DNA from: Acuticoccus sediminis
GTDB taxonomy: Bacteria > Pseudomonadota > Alphaproteobacteria > Rhizobiales > Amorphaceae
Assembly (NCBI RefSeq): GCF_003258595.1
Contig: NZ_QHHQ01000008.1
Location: 124,001-188,000 of the forward strand
DNA length: 64,000 bases
Reading direction: 5' to 3'
A model generated the notes under the pieces. It did not search any database, was not told the DNA's origin, and saw nothing but the letters and a program-made list of their open reading frames with translations. How positions within the stretch are numbered: position 1 is the first letter of the stretch; every line of letters starts with the position of its first letter. Made by a program: the position numbers and the translations under genes. This document shows positions 26,440-35,426 of this stretch, one piece after another.

Positions 26440-26515
26440 CGGGAACTCCTCTCACCGGCCGGACCGGCCTCCTGAACAGGGGATGGAGAGCCCAGAGAGT
26501 TTTGCGCGCGGCGCC

Positions 26516-27055
26516 CTACCTGTCGACGAACGAAAGCGTGAACGTCTGGACATCTGCGCGTGATGCGGTTCCGGACCAGAAGACGTCGACAGGGACGTCG
26601 AGCCGGCCCACCGGCAGATGGCGGAGCGGGACGGTCGTGGTCTGGTTCGGCACCAGCGTCAGGCCGCGGAAAAGACGTTGGTCGGCGGTGATGGCGAGCG
26701 TCGCGAGGTCCTCGCCGACGCGCAGCTCCAGCGTGCGGTCCGGCGCGTCGTTGCGGAACTCCACCAGGCAGAGCCCGCCGAGCTCCAGCGCCAGGGCGTC
26801 GCCGGCGGAAGCCTCGAACCGGGTGCGCACCAGCGGGCGCGCGTCGAAGAGGGCGTCGCGGCAGGTTTCGCCCGGCAGGGGACGCCCGAGGATGATCCGC
26901 AGCGCGCTCACAGCCTCGTCGGTGACGGGATAGGCCTCCCTGGCCTCGCCCGACGGCCCGGCCGCCTCGCCGATGGCCGAGTTGATCGCGTCCTGCTGCG
27001 CGCCAGCCGGTCCGGCGGCCAGCAGCAGCGCGAGGGAGACGGCGAGGGCGCGCAT
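26516..27055 (-). CDS. Secreted protein of unknown function with C-x30-C domain
   Basis: A 179-residue protein with a signal peptide (MRALAVSLALLLAAGPAGAQ). I recognise no named family. The mature part contains a domain from ETCRDALFD to the C-terminus with two cysteines exactly 30 residues apart, followed by beta-rich sequence (CLVEFRNDAPDRTLELRVGE). The same C-x30-C layout, with nearly gapless similarity over about 85 residues, is found at the C-terminus of the preceding gene's product, so the two are probably paralogous domains. The ATG overlaps the upstream stop as TGATG, which implies an operon. Probably periplasmic, with a disulfide. Confidence 0.6.
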   Translation of the reverse strand: MRALAVSLALLLAAGPAGAQQDAINSAIGEAAGPSGEAREAYPVTDEAVSALRIILGRPLPGETCRDALFDARPLVRTRFEASAGDALALELGGLCLVEFRNDAPDRTLELRVGEDLATLAITADQRLFRGLTLVPNQTTTVPLRHLPVGRLDVPVDVFWSGTASRADVQTFTLSFVDR

Positions 27056-28179
27056 CACCGGTCCTCCGCGCCGAAGGCGAGCGTCCTGCGCTCCTCCCGG
27101 CCGCCCGCGCCGAGCGTCAGCCCGGTGGTCCGGCCCGCCGGCGAGGCGCGGAAAACCAGCGTGTAGTGCGAACCGTTGACCACCGTGATCGCACGCCCGA
27201 CCGGGGCGTCCGCTGCGATCAGCGTGTCCTGGAGGCGGTCGTCGAAGCGCACCGTGACCGGGGTGGCGCCGAGGGTCACGAACCGCAGCGCGCAGGTCGC
27301 CGGCGTGGCGGGGATCTCCAGCACCGGTTCGTCCAGCGGCAGGCGCCTCGCCGTCAGCGCTCCGCCGGAGAGGACCGCGTCGATACACGCCTCCCGGGTG
27401 GGCGCGGTGAGCTGTTCCATCCTGATCATCGCCGCGAGGCGCTCCCCTGTGCCGGTCTCCTCACCCAGAATGGACACGCCAAACGCGATCGCGGCAGCGA
27501 GCGCCGCCAGCACCGCCGCGCGAATCAGGATCGCGGCGGGCTTCGCGGTGCGGACCTCGCCCTTGCCGGCGGGGGGATTCGCGGGCGCGGGCGTGCGTGA
27601 CCCGATGACCGCGTCGAGCATGCGCTCGATGTCCTCGAACGTCGAGAAGGTGTGGGCCGTGCCGCCGATCCGGCGGGCGGCTTCCGCGACCAGCGCGCCG
27701 TCCGGCGCATCGACGGCGACGAGAAAGTGCGCGCGCGGCCCCGCCACGTCGAGGGACGGCGCGCTGTGGGCGAGCTTCTCGGCGAGGTAGCGCGCCTCGC
27801 CGGCGGGCGCGAGCGCTGCGTCCACCGCGCCCGTCGCCCAGATCACCGTGTCGGCCTCGGTCACGTCGCTGAGCCGGGCGCCACGGGCGACGGCGCGGTG
27901 GGCGAGGACCACCGGAAGCTCCCAGCTCCGTCCGGTGTCGATGCGCTCGGTGAGGGCGAGGTGCCAGGGCGTCGGCGCCTCGTCGTGCGTGGCAAGGGGG
28001 CCCTCGACGAGACGGTGGTAGCCCTCCGCGATGGGGAGCGGACGGAAGTCGTCGACGTGCGTCGCCATCGAGCGGGCGAGGCGCGGGCGCCGCTCCAGCG
28101 AGGCGACGCGCGCGCATCCCCCCGTGGTCGGGACCAGGATCGCCAGCCGGGGCGGTTCGGGAGCGTGAGGCGTTTGCAC
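27055..28179 (-). CDS. Single-pass membrane protein of unknown function with C-x30-C domain
   Basis: A 374-residue protein with a cytoplasmic N-terminal domain (about 1-215), a membrane helix near 222-243 (LIRAAVLAALAAAIAFGVSI) and a periplasmic C-terminus. That C-terminus has EACIDAVLSGG followed 30 residues later by CALRFVTLG, aligning with the secreted protein encoded downstream. The N-terminal domain has GRSWELPVVLAHRAVA, WATGAVDAAL and YLAEKLAH, loosely like the Ser and Lys blocks of Lon/S16-type domains; this is a weak resemblance only. The start is GTG with no good ribosome site. It belongs to a four-gene minus-strand run. Confidence 0.55.
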   Translation of the reverse strand: MQTPHAPEPPRLAILVPTTGGCARVASLERRPRLARSMATHVDDFRPLPIAEGYHRLVEGPLATHDEAPTPWHLALTERIDTGRSWELPVVLAHRAVARGARLSDVTEADTVIWATGAVDAALAPAGEARYLAEKLAHSAPSLDVAGPRAHFLVAVDAPDGALVAEAARRIGGTAHTFSTFEDIERMLDAVIGSRTPAPANPPAGKGEVRTAKPAAILIRAAVLAALAAAIAFGVSILGEETGTGERLAAMIRMEQLTAPTREACIDAVLSGGALTARRLPLDEPVLEIPATPATCALRFVTLGATPVTVRFDDRLQDTLIAADAPVGRAITVVNGSHYTLVFRASPAGRTTGLTLGAGGREERRTLAFGAEDR

Positions 28180-28224
28180 CGGCCCGGTATGGGGCCGCTC
28201 CGCCCGCCCGTCCAGCGCGTCCCG

Positions 28225-28713
28225 CTACAGCAGGAAGATCGCGGTCGACGGATTCTCCAGGAGCGCGATCGCCTCGCGGCCCGCGAAGGTGGATCGGGAG
28301 AAGCCGACCTGCTGGACGCCGTCGATCGGCGGGTCGAGCGGCAGTCGCACCACGTTTCCCTCCGGGCCGACGAGCTCAAGCGTGACGGGGACCTCGGTGT
28401 CGCCGAGCTCGATCACCAGCCAGGTGACGTCCTCCTCGTGGACGGTGCGCAGGGTGACGCCGCCGACCGTCCGCTCCTGGTCGACCCCCGTGGCCGCCGC
28501 GCGCGCCATCGGGGAGGCGACGACCGCCTGGCTCGCCCGCAGCGCGCGGTAGAGCGGCAGCGCCCCGATGGGAATGACGCTCGGCCCGGTCCCGTCCGCG
28601 GCCAAGGCGCCGGAGACGATGGAGGAGACGGGGAGGGCGTTGCCGGGCCCGGCCTCGTCCGCCTCGGCGACGAGGGTCGCGGCGGCGAGGCGGTCGATGT
28701 AGTCGCGGGTCAT
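28225..28713 (-). CDS. Conserved-looking protein of unknown function
   Basis: A 162-residue soluble protein with no recognised family. The N-terminal half is alanine-rich and probably helical; the C-terminal half is beta-rich (VTWLVIELGDTEVPVTLELV, then LPLDPPIDGVQQVGFS). It has no signal peptide or membrane helix, so it is probably cytoplasmic. Its ATG overlaps the stop of the 501-residue gene upstream by 4 bp (ATGA), and the membrane-protein gene follows after 45 bp. Context puts it in one operon with the other three unknown genes. Confidence 0.55.
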   Translation of the reverse strand: MTRDYIDRLAAATLVAEADEAGPGNALPVSSIVSGALAADGTGPSVIPIGALPLYRALRASQAVVASPMARAAATGVDQERTVGGVTLRTVHEEDVTWLVIELGDTEVPVTLELVGPEGNVVRLPLDPPIDGVQQVGFSRSTFAGREAIALLENPSTAIFLL

Positions 28714-30215
28714 TGAACGCCTCCCTCCGGGTCGTCTGCTGCGTCGTCGTGTAGGGCGTCGCTGTCCGGCCCGCCGCGGCCGAGGTAGCGCCTGGCAAAC
28801 TCGGCGGCGAAGACCTCGCGGTCGTCCGCGAAGGTGGACTGGAGCCGCCCGCCCTCAGGGCCGTCGAAGGCGGCGACCACGCCGCGCACGTCCGCCGTCA
28901 TCTCGGCGAGCGCGACCAGACTGGGCGCGATGCGCGAGAAGTGGGCGGCAAGCTCCGCCGGAGGGCGCGCGAACGACTTCGATCGCGACCGCGACAGGAG
29001 CATCGCCCCGGTGCGCGCGATCGCCGAGCGGTCCTCGCGCTGCGGAGTGCCGGCGGTCAGCGCGTAGTGGGCCGCGAGCCAGCCGGCGGTCTTGTCCTGC
29101 AGCGCGTCGATGCGCTCCAGGACCTCTCGGTACGTCGCCGCTTCCACGCAGGTCACCCTCTCTTCGACGGGCACCTTCGCCCGGCCGGTACGAAGGGTGT
29201 TGGAAAGGCCAGACTGGATCGGGTGGAACGCCAGGAGCCGCAGGACCGAGCGAACGTTGAGCCGGGCATCCGGCCACACGCTCTCGAGGAGGTCCGCGAA
29301 GTCCACCTCGGCCCTGGTGTAGACGTTGAGCGGCGTCGACTTCAGCGCCATCAGCATCGAGCCGGGATCGATGTCGGCGGTGTAGAGCAGGGCGAGCGGC
29401 GAGGGCGGGCCGCCGCCGTCGTCGTCCGGCACGATGCCGCGGTCGTTGCCGGGCTCGTCGACGGAGCCGGCGCCGGTGACCGCGGCGCGCTCCTCCACCT
29501 CGCGGCGCGACTTCAGGAAGGCGAGCGCGGCCGCGAAGGCGGTCCGGTAGGTGCCGAAGTGCGAATTGTCCGCGTCCGTCCAGAGGGCGAGGATGTCCGC
29601 GTCGGTCGGGGTCGCCTGGCCCAGCTTGCGGCGCACGTAGTCGAAGCTCGACGCAGCGTGCCCCTCGGCGAAGTGGGTCTTGCGGTACTCGTAGAGACGG
29701 CGGGCGAGGCTGCGGACCCCCTCCTTCAGCGTTTCCTGCGAGGGGCCGCGGGCCAGCGTCTCGAAGGTGGCGACGACCTCGGCCGCCCTCGCGTAGCCGT
29801 CCGCGGCGATCAGGAACTCCGCGATCTTGCGCAGGAGGCCGAGCCGCGTCCGGCTGAGGACGATGCTGGCCTCGTTCACATGGAGGCGCACGGCGGTGTG
29901 GCTGGCGGCGGAGGCGATGCCGGGCAGCCCGCGCTCGGCCGCCTCGAGCAGGCTGGAGAGCACGTCGCTCGGCCGCATCGCCAGGATCTCGAGACCGCTG
30001 GGGCGGCGCTGTGTCGTGCGGCCGAGCGCCTCGACGACGAGGGCGAGCGCCCAGACCGGCTTGTCGCGGTTCGGCGGCCAGCCGCGGATCAGTGCATCCG
30101 CGACCTTCTCGATGAACACCGGGGCATGATCGGCGTCCTCGAACAGCGCGGCGAACTCGTTCTGCGCCGTGTCTGACCAGTAGCGTGGCTTCAGCATGCG
30201 CGTCACCGATTGCAT
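28710..30215 (-). CDS. Large soluble helical protein of unknown function
   Basis: A 501-residue, mostly alpha-helical protein with no recognised domain, signal or membrane segment. Distinctive stretches are LKPRYWSDTAQNEFAALFED near the start, PNRDKPVWALALVVEALG, and YEYRKTHFAEGHAASSFDYV in the middle. A low-complexity acidic linker (GNDRGIVPDDDGGGPPSP) separates two halves at about residue 275. ATG 30215 is tentative: it could start at TTG 30251 or at ATG 30197, and none has a convincing ribosome site. It is the first gene of the four-gene run (30215 to 26516). Confidence 0.5.
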   Translation of the reverse strand: MQSVTRMLKPRYWSDTAQNEFAALFEDADHAPVFIEKVADALIRGWPPNRDKPVWALALVVEALGRTTQRRPSGLEILAMRPSDVLSSLLEAAERGLPGIASAASHTAVRLHVNEASIVLSRTRLGLLRKIAEFLIAADGYARAAEVVATFETLARGPSQETLKEGVRSLARRLYEYRKTHFAEGHAASSFDYVRRKLGQATPTDADILALWTDADNSHFGTYRTAFAAALAFLKSRREVEERAAVTGAGSVDEPGNDRGIVPDDDGGGPPSPLALLYTADIDPGSMLMALKSTPLNVYTRAEVDFADLLESVWPDARLNVRSVLRLLAFHPIQSGLSNTLRTGRAKVPVEERVTCVEAATYREVLERIDALQDKTAGWLAAHYALTAGTPQREDRSAIARTGAMLLSRSRSKSFARPPAELAAHFSRIAPSLVALAEMTADVRGVVAAFDGPEGGRLQSTFADDREVFAAEFARRYLGRGGPDSDALHDDAADDPEGGVQ

Positions 30216-30314
30216 CGCCGTCACAATGGCCGCGCGCAGGCCATTGGGCAACGCTCCGGCCCCGGTGCGTCCCTCATGCGGCCGTCCGCCGGTGAGCGGA
30301 CGGCGTCGTTCCGC

Positions 30315-31097
30315 CTACTCGATGCCCAGCTTGGCGAGCGCCGCCTCGACCCGCGGCACGTCCTCGGGGTTGTTCACCTCCCAGAACATGCTCTGCCGCG
30401 ACTCGACCGTGACGCACTGAACGTCGATGCCGTTCTCGAGGAAGCGGAGCTGCTCGAGCCCCTCGTGCGTCTCCAGCGGGCCCGGCTCGAAGCCGACGTA
30501 CTGGCGCAGTGCCGCCGGGCGGTACGCGTAGAGGCCGACGTGATGGTAGACCGGCGGGGCCGGCTTGTCGTCGGCGACGTAGGGGATCACTTCCTTGGAG
30601 AAGTACAGCGCGCGGCCGGCGCGGGTCATGACCGCCGTGGTGCCGCCGACGCGGCCGGCGGCACGGTCCTGGCGAAAGCGCGAGAGCGTCTCGTCGTCGC
30701 ACAGGAGGGCAGGCGTCGCGACCGCGGCGTCGCCGATCCCGTCGATCAGCTCGGTCACGAAGTGCGCCGGCGTCAGCGGGGCGTCGCCCTGGAGGTTGAC
30801 GACGAGGTCCGGCTCGGACGGCAGCTTGTCTAGGGAGTCCTCGCACCGCTCGGTGCCGTTGCGGCACTGGTCGGACGTCATCAGCACCTTGGCGCCGAAG
30901 GTGTCCGCGTGTTCGGCGATGCGCTCGTCGTCGGTGGCGATATAGACGGCGTCGATCCCGGGAACGCGCAGGGCCACGTCGTGGGTGCGTTGCAGGAGGG
31001 TCTTGGCGACCCCGGTGGCGCCGCGAAGCGGTTGCAACGGCTTCCCGGGGAACCGCTGGGACGGAAACCGCGCCGGGATGATAATGACGGTACCCAA
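30315..31097 (-). CDS. kdsB: 3-deoxy-manno-octulosonate cytidylyltransferase (CMP-KDO synthetase)
   Basis: Activates KDO with CTP for lipid A-core assembly. The 260-residue sequence has the N-terminal [17 protein letters not shown] nucleotide-binding loop, [17 protein letters not shown] and [10 protein letters not shown], and the C-terminal [16 protein letters not shown]. The usual start codon is missing: the frame begins at TTG 31097 ([11 protein letters not shown]), with a strong GAGGGAG site 6 nt upstream, so a TTG start is very likely. A start further upstream has no site. It is divergent from kdsA across 127 bp, so the KDO-making and KDO-activating enzymes share a control region. Confidence 0.93.
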   Translation of the reverse strand: MGTVIIIPARFPSQRFPGKPLQPLRGATGVAKTLLQRTHDVALRVPGIDAVYIATDDERIAEHADTFGAKVLMTSDQCRNGTERCEDSLDKLPSEPDLVVNLQGDAPLTPAHFVTELIDGIGDAAVATPALLCDDETLSRFRQDRAAGRVGGTTAVMTRAGRALYFSKEVIPYVADDKPAPPVYHHVGLYAYRPAALRQYVGFEPGPLETHEGLEQLRFLENGIDVQCVTVESRQSMFWEVNNPEDVPRVEAALAKLGIE

Positions 31098-31224
31098 TTG
31101 TGACTCCCTCAGAGGCGAGGCTCGGCCATACAAGCTGACCGGAACGGCTGCAACCGCGTGGATCTTGTCGGCGCCGCCCAAGAGGGGCATTGAGACGCCG
31201 CAATCCCAACCCAGCGAGGCGATG

Positions 31225-32070
31225 ATGGACCAACCGACGACCGTTCAACCCTCCAGCCGGGTCGACGTCGGCGGCGTCACGTTCGCCAACGACGCGCCGC
31301 TGACCCTGATCGCCGGTCCCTGCCAGATGGAGAGCCGCCAGCACGCCTTCGACATGTGCGGCGCGCTGGTGGAGATCACCGGCAAGCTCGGCATCGGCCT
31401 CGTCTACAAGTCGAGCTTCGACAAGGCGAACCGCACGTCGCTGAAGGGCGTGCGCGGCATGGGCCTCGACAACTCGCTCCCGGTCTTCGCCGACCTGAAG
31501 CGCGAGTTCGGCGCCCCGGTGCTGACCGACGTCCACACGGCCGAGCAGTGCGCCGTGGTGGCCGAGACATGCGACATTTTGCAGATCCCAGCCTTCCTCT
31601 GCCGCCAGACGGACCTTCTGGTGGCCGCGGCCGGGACCGGACGCGTCGTCAACGTGAAGAAGGGCCAGTTCCTGGCGCCTTGGGACATGACGAACGTCGT
31701 GCGCAAGGTGACCGAGAGCGGCAACCCGAACGTGCTCCTCACCGAGCGCGGCGTTTCCTTCGGCTACAACACGCTGGTCTCGGACATGCGCTCGCTGCCG
31801 ATCATGGCGGAGACCGGGGCGCCGGTGGTGTTCGACGCGACGCATTCGGTGCAGCAGCCGGGGGGGCAGGGCGGCTCGTCCGGCGGGGAGCGGCGCTTCG
31901 TGCCGACGCTGGCGCGGGCGGCCGTCGCGGTCGGCGTCGCGGCGGTCTTCGTCGAGACCCACCAGGACCCGGACAACGCCCCGTCCGACGGCCCGAACAT
32001 GCTTCCCCTGACCGACATGCCGGCGTTCCTGGAAACGCTGATGACGCTCGACAGGGTCGTCAAGGGCTGA
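31225..32070 (+). CDS. kdsA: 3-deoxy-8-phosphooctulonate synthase (KDO-8-phosphate synthase)
   Basis: Condenses phosphoenolpyruvate with arabinose-5-phosphate to KDO-8-phosphate, feeding lipopolysaccharide. The 281-residue protein shows [13 protein letters not shown], the [12 protein letters not shown] loop, [45 protein letters not shown] and [18 protein letters not shown]. The N-x-K-K-G-Q motif and the early Cys suggest the metal-dependence type could be judged by structure; this is not settled here. ATG 31225 is chosen over ATG 31222 because AGG at 31217-31219 is better spaced. Divergent from kdsB. In many alphaproteobacteria kdsA lies near pyrG and eno, which are absent here. Confidence 0.95.
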   Translation: MDQPTTVQPSSRVDVGGVTFANDAPLTLIAGPCQMESRQHAFDMCGALVEITGKLGIGLVYKSSFDKANRTSLKGVRGMGLDNSLPVFADLKREFGAPVLTDVHTAEQCAVVAETCDILQIPAFLCRQTDLLVAAAGTGRVVNVKKGQFLAPWDMTNVVRKVTESGNPNVLLTERGVSFGYNTLVSDMRSLPIMAETGAPVVFDATHSVQQPGGQGGSSGGERRFVPTLARAAVAVGVAAVFVETHQDPDNAPSDGPNMLPLTDMPAFLETLMTLDRVVKG

Positions 32071-32173
32071 CGCGGCGCACCGGCCGCCCGGCTCGCGGGG
32101 CGGCCGCGGCGCGCTCCCGCGGGCACGGCAGGGCGCCCGTCCACGCCGAGACCCGTGCGACGCCGGGCCTCGG

Positions 32174-32662
32174 CTACCCGGCGGCCTTCTTGAGGTCCTT
32201 GATCCCGCGCCGGGCGAGCTCGTCGGCGCGCTCGTTCTCCGGGTGTCCGGCGTGGCCCTTGACCCACTTCCAGGTCACGTCGTGGCGCTCGGTGAGCTCG
32301 GAGAGCTCGCGCCAGAGGTCGTCGTTCTTGACGGGTTTCTTCTCGGCGGTCTTCCAGCCGTTGCGCTTCCAGCGCTGGAGCCACTGGGTGATGCCCTGCC
32401 GCACGTACTGCGAGTCGGTGACGATATCGACCTCGGTCGGGCGCTTCAGGGCTTCGAGGCCCCTGATGGCCGCCGTCAGCTCCATGCGGTTGTTGGTGGT
32501 GTGCGCCTCGCCGCCGTAGAGCTCCTTCTCGTGCGGTCCGAATGTGAGGATCGCACCCCAGCCGCCCGGACCCGGATTCCCGCTGCAGGCGCCGTCCGTA
32601 TAGATGACGACCCTTGCGGGCGCGGAACGCTCCTCGGGGGCCGGGCTGGCGTCGGCGGTCAT
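32174..32662 (-). CDS. rnhA: Ribonuclease HI
   Basis: Cleaves the RNA strand of RNA-DNA hybrids. The 162-residue protein carries the acidic catalytic set: [15 protein letters not shown] (Asp), [10 protein letters not shown] (Glu), VTDSQYV (Asp) and [16 protein letters not shown] (His/Asp), as well as the basic-protrusion sequence [18 protein letters not shown] 32662 is supported by GAGG 5 nt upstream. It closes the ispH-thrB-rnhA operon, a well-kept alphaproteobacterial order; thrB starts 103 bp upstream of it on the same strand. Confidence 0.96.
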   Translation of the reverse strand: MTADASPAPEERSAPARVVIYTDGACSGNPGPGGWGAILTFGPHEKELYGGEAHTTNNRMELTAAIRGLEALKRPTEVDIVTDSQYVRQGITQWLQRWKRNGWKTAEKKPVKNDDLWRELSELTERHDVTWKWVKGHAGHPENERADELARRGIKDLKKAAG

Positions 32663-32764
32663 GGGGGCCTCATCGATGGGGTACGCGACGGGTGGTGGAA
32701 CCACGGCCACCGCCCCCGCGCAACCGTCGCGGCGGCGGCGCGCACAGCCGCGCGCCGGTCGGCG

Positions 32765-33724
32765 CTACAGTCCGTACTCGGTGGCGCTGGAGACGCTGCG
32801 GTGGAAGCGCAGGCGCTCGTAGTAGGGACGCGGATCCTTCGGCGTCACGAGAGCGTCCTCCGGCACGCGCAGCCAGTCGTGCAGGCGCGTGAGGCAGAAG
32901 CGCAGCGCCGCGCCGCGGCACAGCAGCGGCAGCGCGTCCCGCTCGGCCGCCGACAACGGCCGCACGGCGTTGTAGCCCTGGATCATCGCCCGCGCCTTGG
33001 TGACGTTGAAGGCGAGATCGTCCTCGAAGCACCAGGCGTTGATGCAGATGGCGAGGTCGTAGGCCAACGTGTCGTTGCAGGCGAAGTAGAAGTCGATCAG
33101 CCCCGACAGCGCATCGCCGATGAAGAACACGTTGTCCGGGAAGAGGTCGGCGTGGATGACGCCCTGCGGAAGGTCCGTCGGCCAGGAGGCGTTGAGGACG
33201 CCGAGCTCGTCGTCGACGAGGGCGACGAGACCCGGCACCACCTCGTCCGCCTGATCGCGCGAATCGGCGAACAGTGGCCCCCAGGAGGCGACGCCGAGCG
33301 CGTTGGGCCGGCGCAGCCCGAAGTCGAGCGTCGCGTCGTGGAAGGCGGCGAGGCCCCGACCCAGCTCGGCGCAGTGCAGCGGCTTGGGTTTGCGCGTCGC
33401 CATCCCGTCGAGATAGGTGACGATGGCGGCGTGGCGGCCGCACAGCTCGCCCAGCAGCGTGCCGTCCTTGCGCGGCAGCGGCTGGGGTGTCGCGATGCCC
33501 TTGTCCGCGCAATGGTTCATCAGGTTGAGGAAGAACGGCAGGTCCGCCGCATCCACACGCTGCTCGTAGAGCGTGAGGATGTAGGTCCCCTCCGTCGTCA
33601 TCATCACGTAGTTGGTGTTCTCGACACCCTCGGCGATGCCCTTGGCGGACAGCAGGTCACCGATGTCGTAGTCGTGAAGAAAGGCCGTCAGCGCTAGATC
33701 GTCGACGGCGGTGTAGACCGCCAT
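32765..33724 (-). CDS. thrB: Homoserine kinase (ThrB type II)
   Basis: Phosphorylates L-homoserine in threonine biosynthesis. The 319-residue protein belongs to the aminoglycoside-phosphotransferase-like ThrB2 family rather than the GHMP type. It shows GIAEGVENTNYVMMTTEGTY (the glycine-containing N-lobe), VIHADLFPDNVFF with the catalytic Asp, and LIDFYFACNDTLAYDLAICIN, the DFG-like region. ATG 33724 lies 7 nt after the ispH stop, so translation is likely coupled. Length fits. Confidence 0.95.
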   Translation of the reverse strand: MAVYTAVDDLALTAFLHDYDIGDLLSAKGIAEGVENTNYVMMTTEGTYILTLYEQRVDAADLPFFLNLMNHCADKGIATPQPLPRKDGTLLGELCGRHAAIVTYLDGMATRKPKPLHCAELGRGLAAFHDATLDFGLRRPNALGVASWGPLFADSRDQADEVVPGLVALVDDELGVLNASWPTDLPQGVIHADLFPDNVFFIGDALSGLIDFYFACNDTLAYDLAICINAWCFEDDLAFNVTKARAMIQGYNAVRPLSAAERDALPLLCRGAALRFCLTRLHDWLRVPEDALVTPKDPRPYYERLRFHRSVSSATEYGL

Positions 33725-33730
33725 GGAGTG

Positions 33731-34723
33731 TCAGCCAGAGACGGATTCGGTCAGCGACGGCTCGACCGGCTTGGTATCGCGCAGCGCGCGGGGGAGGGCG
33801 AACTCGATGTTCTCGTCGGCCGTGCGGGAGGTGGTCACTTTGATGTCGAAAGCCTCTGCAAAGCGATCCAGCACCTCCTCGACGAGAGCCTCCGGGGCGG
33901 AGGCGCCCGCGGAGATGCCGAGGGTCTTCACGCCGGCATACTGGGTCAGGTCGATCTCCGCCGCGCGCTGGATGAGCTTTGCATTACGGCAACCCGCCCG
34001 CAAGGCGACTTCGCGCAGGCGCTGCGAGTTGGACGAGTTCGGCGCACCGACGATGATCATCGCGTCGCACCCGGCGGCGACGGCCTTCACCGCCTCCTGC
34101 CGATTCGTCGTCGCGTAGCAGATGTCGTCCTTGTGGGGGCCGACGATGGCCGGGAACCGCTCGTTGAGCGCGGCGACGATATCGCGCGTGTCATCCACAG
34201 AAAGCGTCGTCTGGCTGATCCAGGCGATGTTCTCCGGGTCGCGGGGGGCGAGGCCGGCGACGTCCCGCACCGTCTCCACCAGGGTGACCGCGCCCTCGGG
34301 GAGCTGGCCCATGGTGCCGATGACCTCGGGGTGGCCGCGGTGGCCGATGAGGATGATCTCGCGCCCGCGCCTGAAGTGAATCTCGGCTTCCTTGTGTACC
34401 TTGGAGACGAGCGGGCAGGTGGCGTCGAGGTAGAAGAAGTTCCGCGAGGCCGCGTCGGACTTCACCTCCTTGGGCACGCCGTGGGCGGAGAAGATCACCG
34501 GGCGGTCGTCCTCCTCGATCTCGTCGAGCTCCTCGACGAAGACGGCGCCCTTTTCCTCGAGCGAGGTGACGACGTACCGATTGTGGACGATCTCGTGCCG
34601 CACGTAGACTGGAGCGCCGAATTTTTCCAAAGCGATTTCAACGATTTGAATAGCTCTATCAACGCCGGCACAGAAGCCGCGGGGCGCACACAGGACGACG
34701 TTGAGTTCGGCACGCTCGGACAT
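33731..34723 (-). CDS. ispH: 4-hydroxy-3-methylbut-2-enyl diphosphate reductase
   Basis: Last enzyme of the MEP isoprenoid pathway, an oxygen-sensitive [4Fe-4S] protein making IPP and DMAPP. The 330-residue protein has the three cluster cysteines in [28 protein letters not shown] and [16 protein letters not shown] (with a Cys just before, in [10 protein letters not shown]). It also has [23 protein letters not shown] and the TTLSVDDT motif. ATG 34723 starts [16 protein letters not shown] with GGAG about 10 nt upstream; an upstream in-frame start gives an implausible 94-residue extension. It heads the ispH-thrB-rnhA operon and is divergent from a lipoprotein gene. Confidence 0.96.
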   Translation of the reverse strand: MSERAELNVVLCAPRGFCAGVDRAIQIVEIALEKFGAPVYVRHEIVHNRYVVTSLEEKGAVFVEELDEIEEDDRPVIFSAHGVPKEVKSDAASRNFFYLDATCPLVSKVHKEAEIHFRRGREIILIGHRGHPEVIGTMGQLPEGAVTLVETVRDVAGLAPRDPENIAWISQTTLSVDDTRDIVAALNERFPAIVGPHKDDICYATTNRQEAVKAVAAGCDAMIIVGAPNSSNSQRLREVALRAGCRNAKLIQRAAEIDLTQYAGVKTLGISAGASAPEALVEEVLDRFAEAFDIKVTTSRTADENIEFALPRALRDTKPVEPSLTESVSG

Positions 34724-34805
34724 CACGGCGTCACTCCGGATTTGATTGGCGTTCACGAACGTCATACAGGAGCGAAGCGCGACGAAGTCAAGGAGCGCAA
34801 GCGTG

Positions 34806-35390
34806 ATGGAGTGGGATCGGCGTGAAACGTCGCATCGGACTTTGAAGACGAGTTTGGCCAAACGCCTCCTGCCAGCCGCGGCTTTGAGCGTCGCGTTGGC
34901 GCTGTCGGGGTGCGGCGCGGCAAACGACGCCGCGTCCGGCGTCGCCTCGGTGCTCAACATGGGCGCCGGGCCCGACAAGCCGCCGCCCGCACCGGTCGAG
35001 GACAAGCCCGACGTGTCGTGCCCGCAGGTCTACGTCCTCCCCGACAAGGAGGTGATTCGCCGCGAGGCCGCCGGCGGCGGTGCCGGGGCGCTGCAGTGGC
35101 AGGCGACGATCGGCAAGACCGCGCGGGAATGCGAACCGGGCGGCCAGGGCGTCGTCGTGCGCGTCGGTATCTCCGGCCGGCTGGTGCAGGGCGCCAAGGG
35201 CGGCAGCGGGACGCTGAGGCTGCCGGTCCGCGTCGCCGTGCGCGAGGGTGACCAGACCACCTACGACAAGACGCACACGATCACGGTCCAGCTCGATGCG
35301 CCCTCCAAGGACTGGGCCTTCGTGGACGAGAACGTCACCGTGAGCACGCCGCGCCGGGCGCAGATCTTCGTCGGCTTCAACGAGACCTGA
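34806..35390 (+). CDS. Probable outer-membrane lipoprotein, function unknown
   Basis: A 194-residue exported lipoprotein with a long basic N-region, a hydrophobic core ([13 protein letters not shown]) and a lipobox LSGC at about residues 32-35, predicting Cys35 as the first mature residue. The rest has beta-rich sequence with two further cysteines ([29 protein letters not shown]) and a proline-rich linker (PPPAPVEDK). I recognise no named domain, though similar DUF lipoproteins occur next to ispH in related genomes. ATG 34806 is preceded by AGGAG at 34791-34795. It is divergent from ispH. Confidence 0.72.
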   Translation: MEWDRRETSHRTLKTSLAKRLLPAAALSVALALSGCGAANDAASGVASVLNMGAGPDKPPPAPVEDKPDVSCPQVYVLPDKEVIRREAAGGGAGALQWQATIGKTARECEPGGQGVVVRVGISGRLVQGAKGGSGTLRLPVRVAVREGDQTTYDKTHTITVQLDAPSKDWAFVDENVTVSTPRRAQIFVGFNET

Positions 35391-35426
35391 CCGGGTCACG
35401 GTCCGGTCCCGGCCGCTGGCGGCGCC

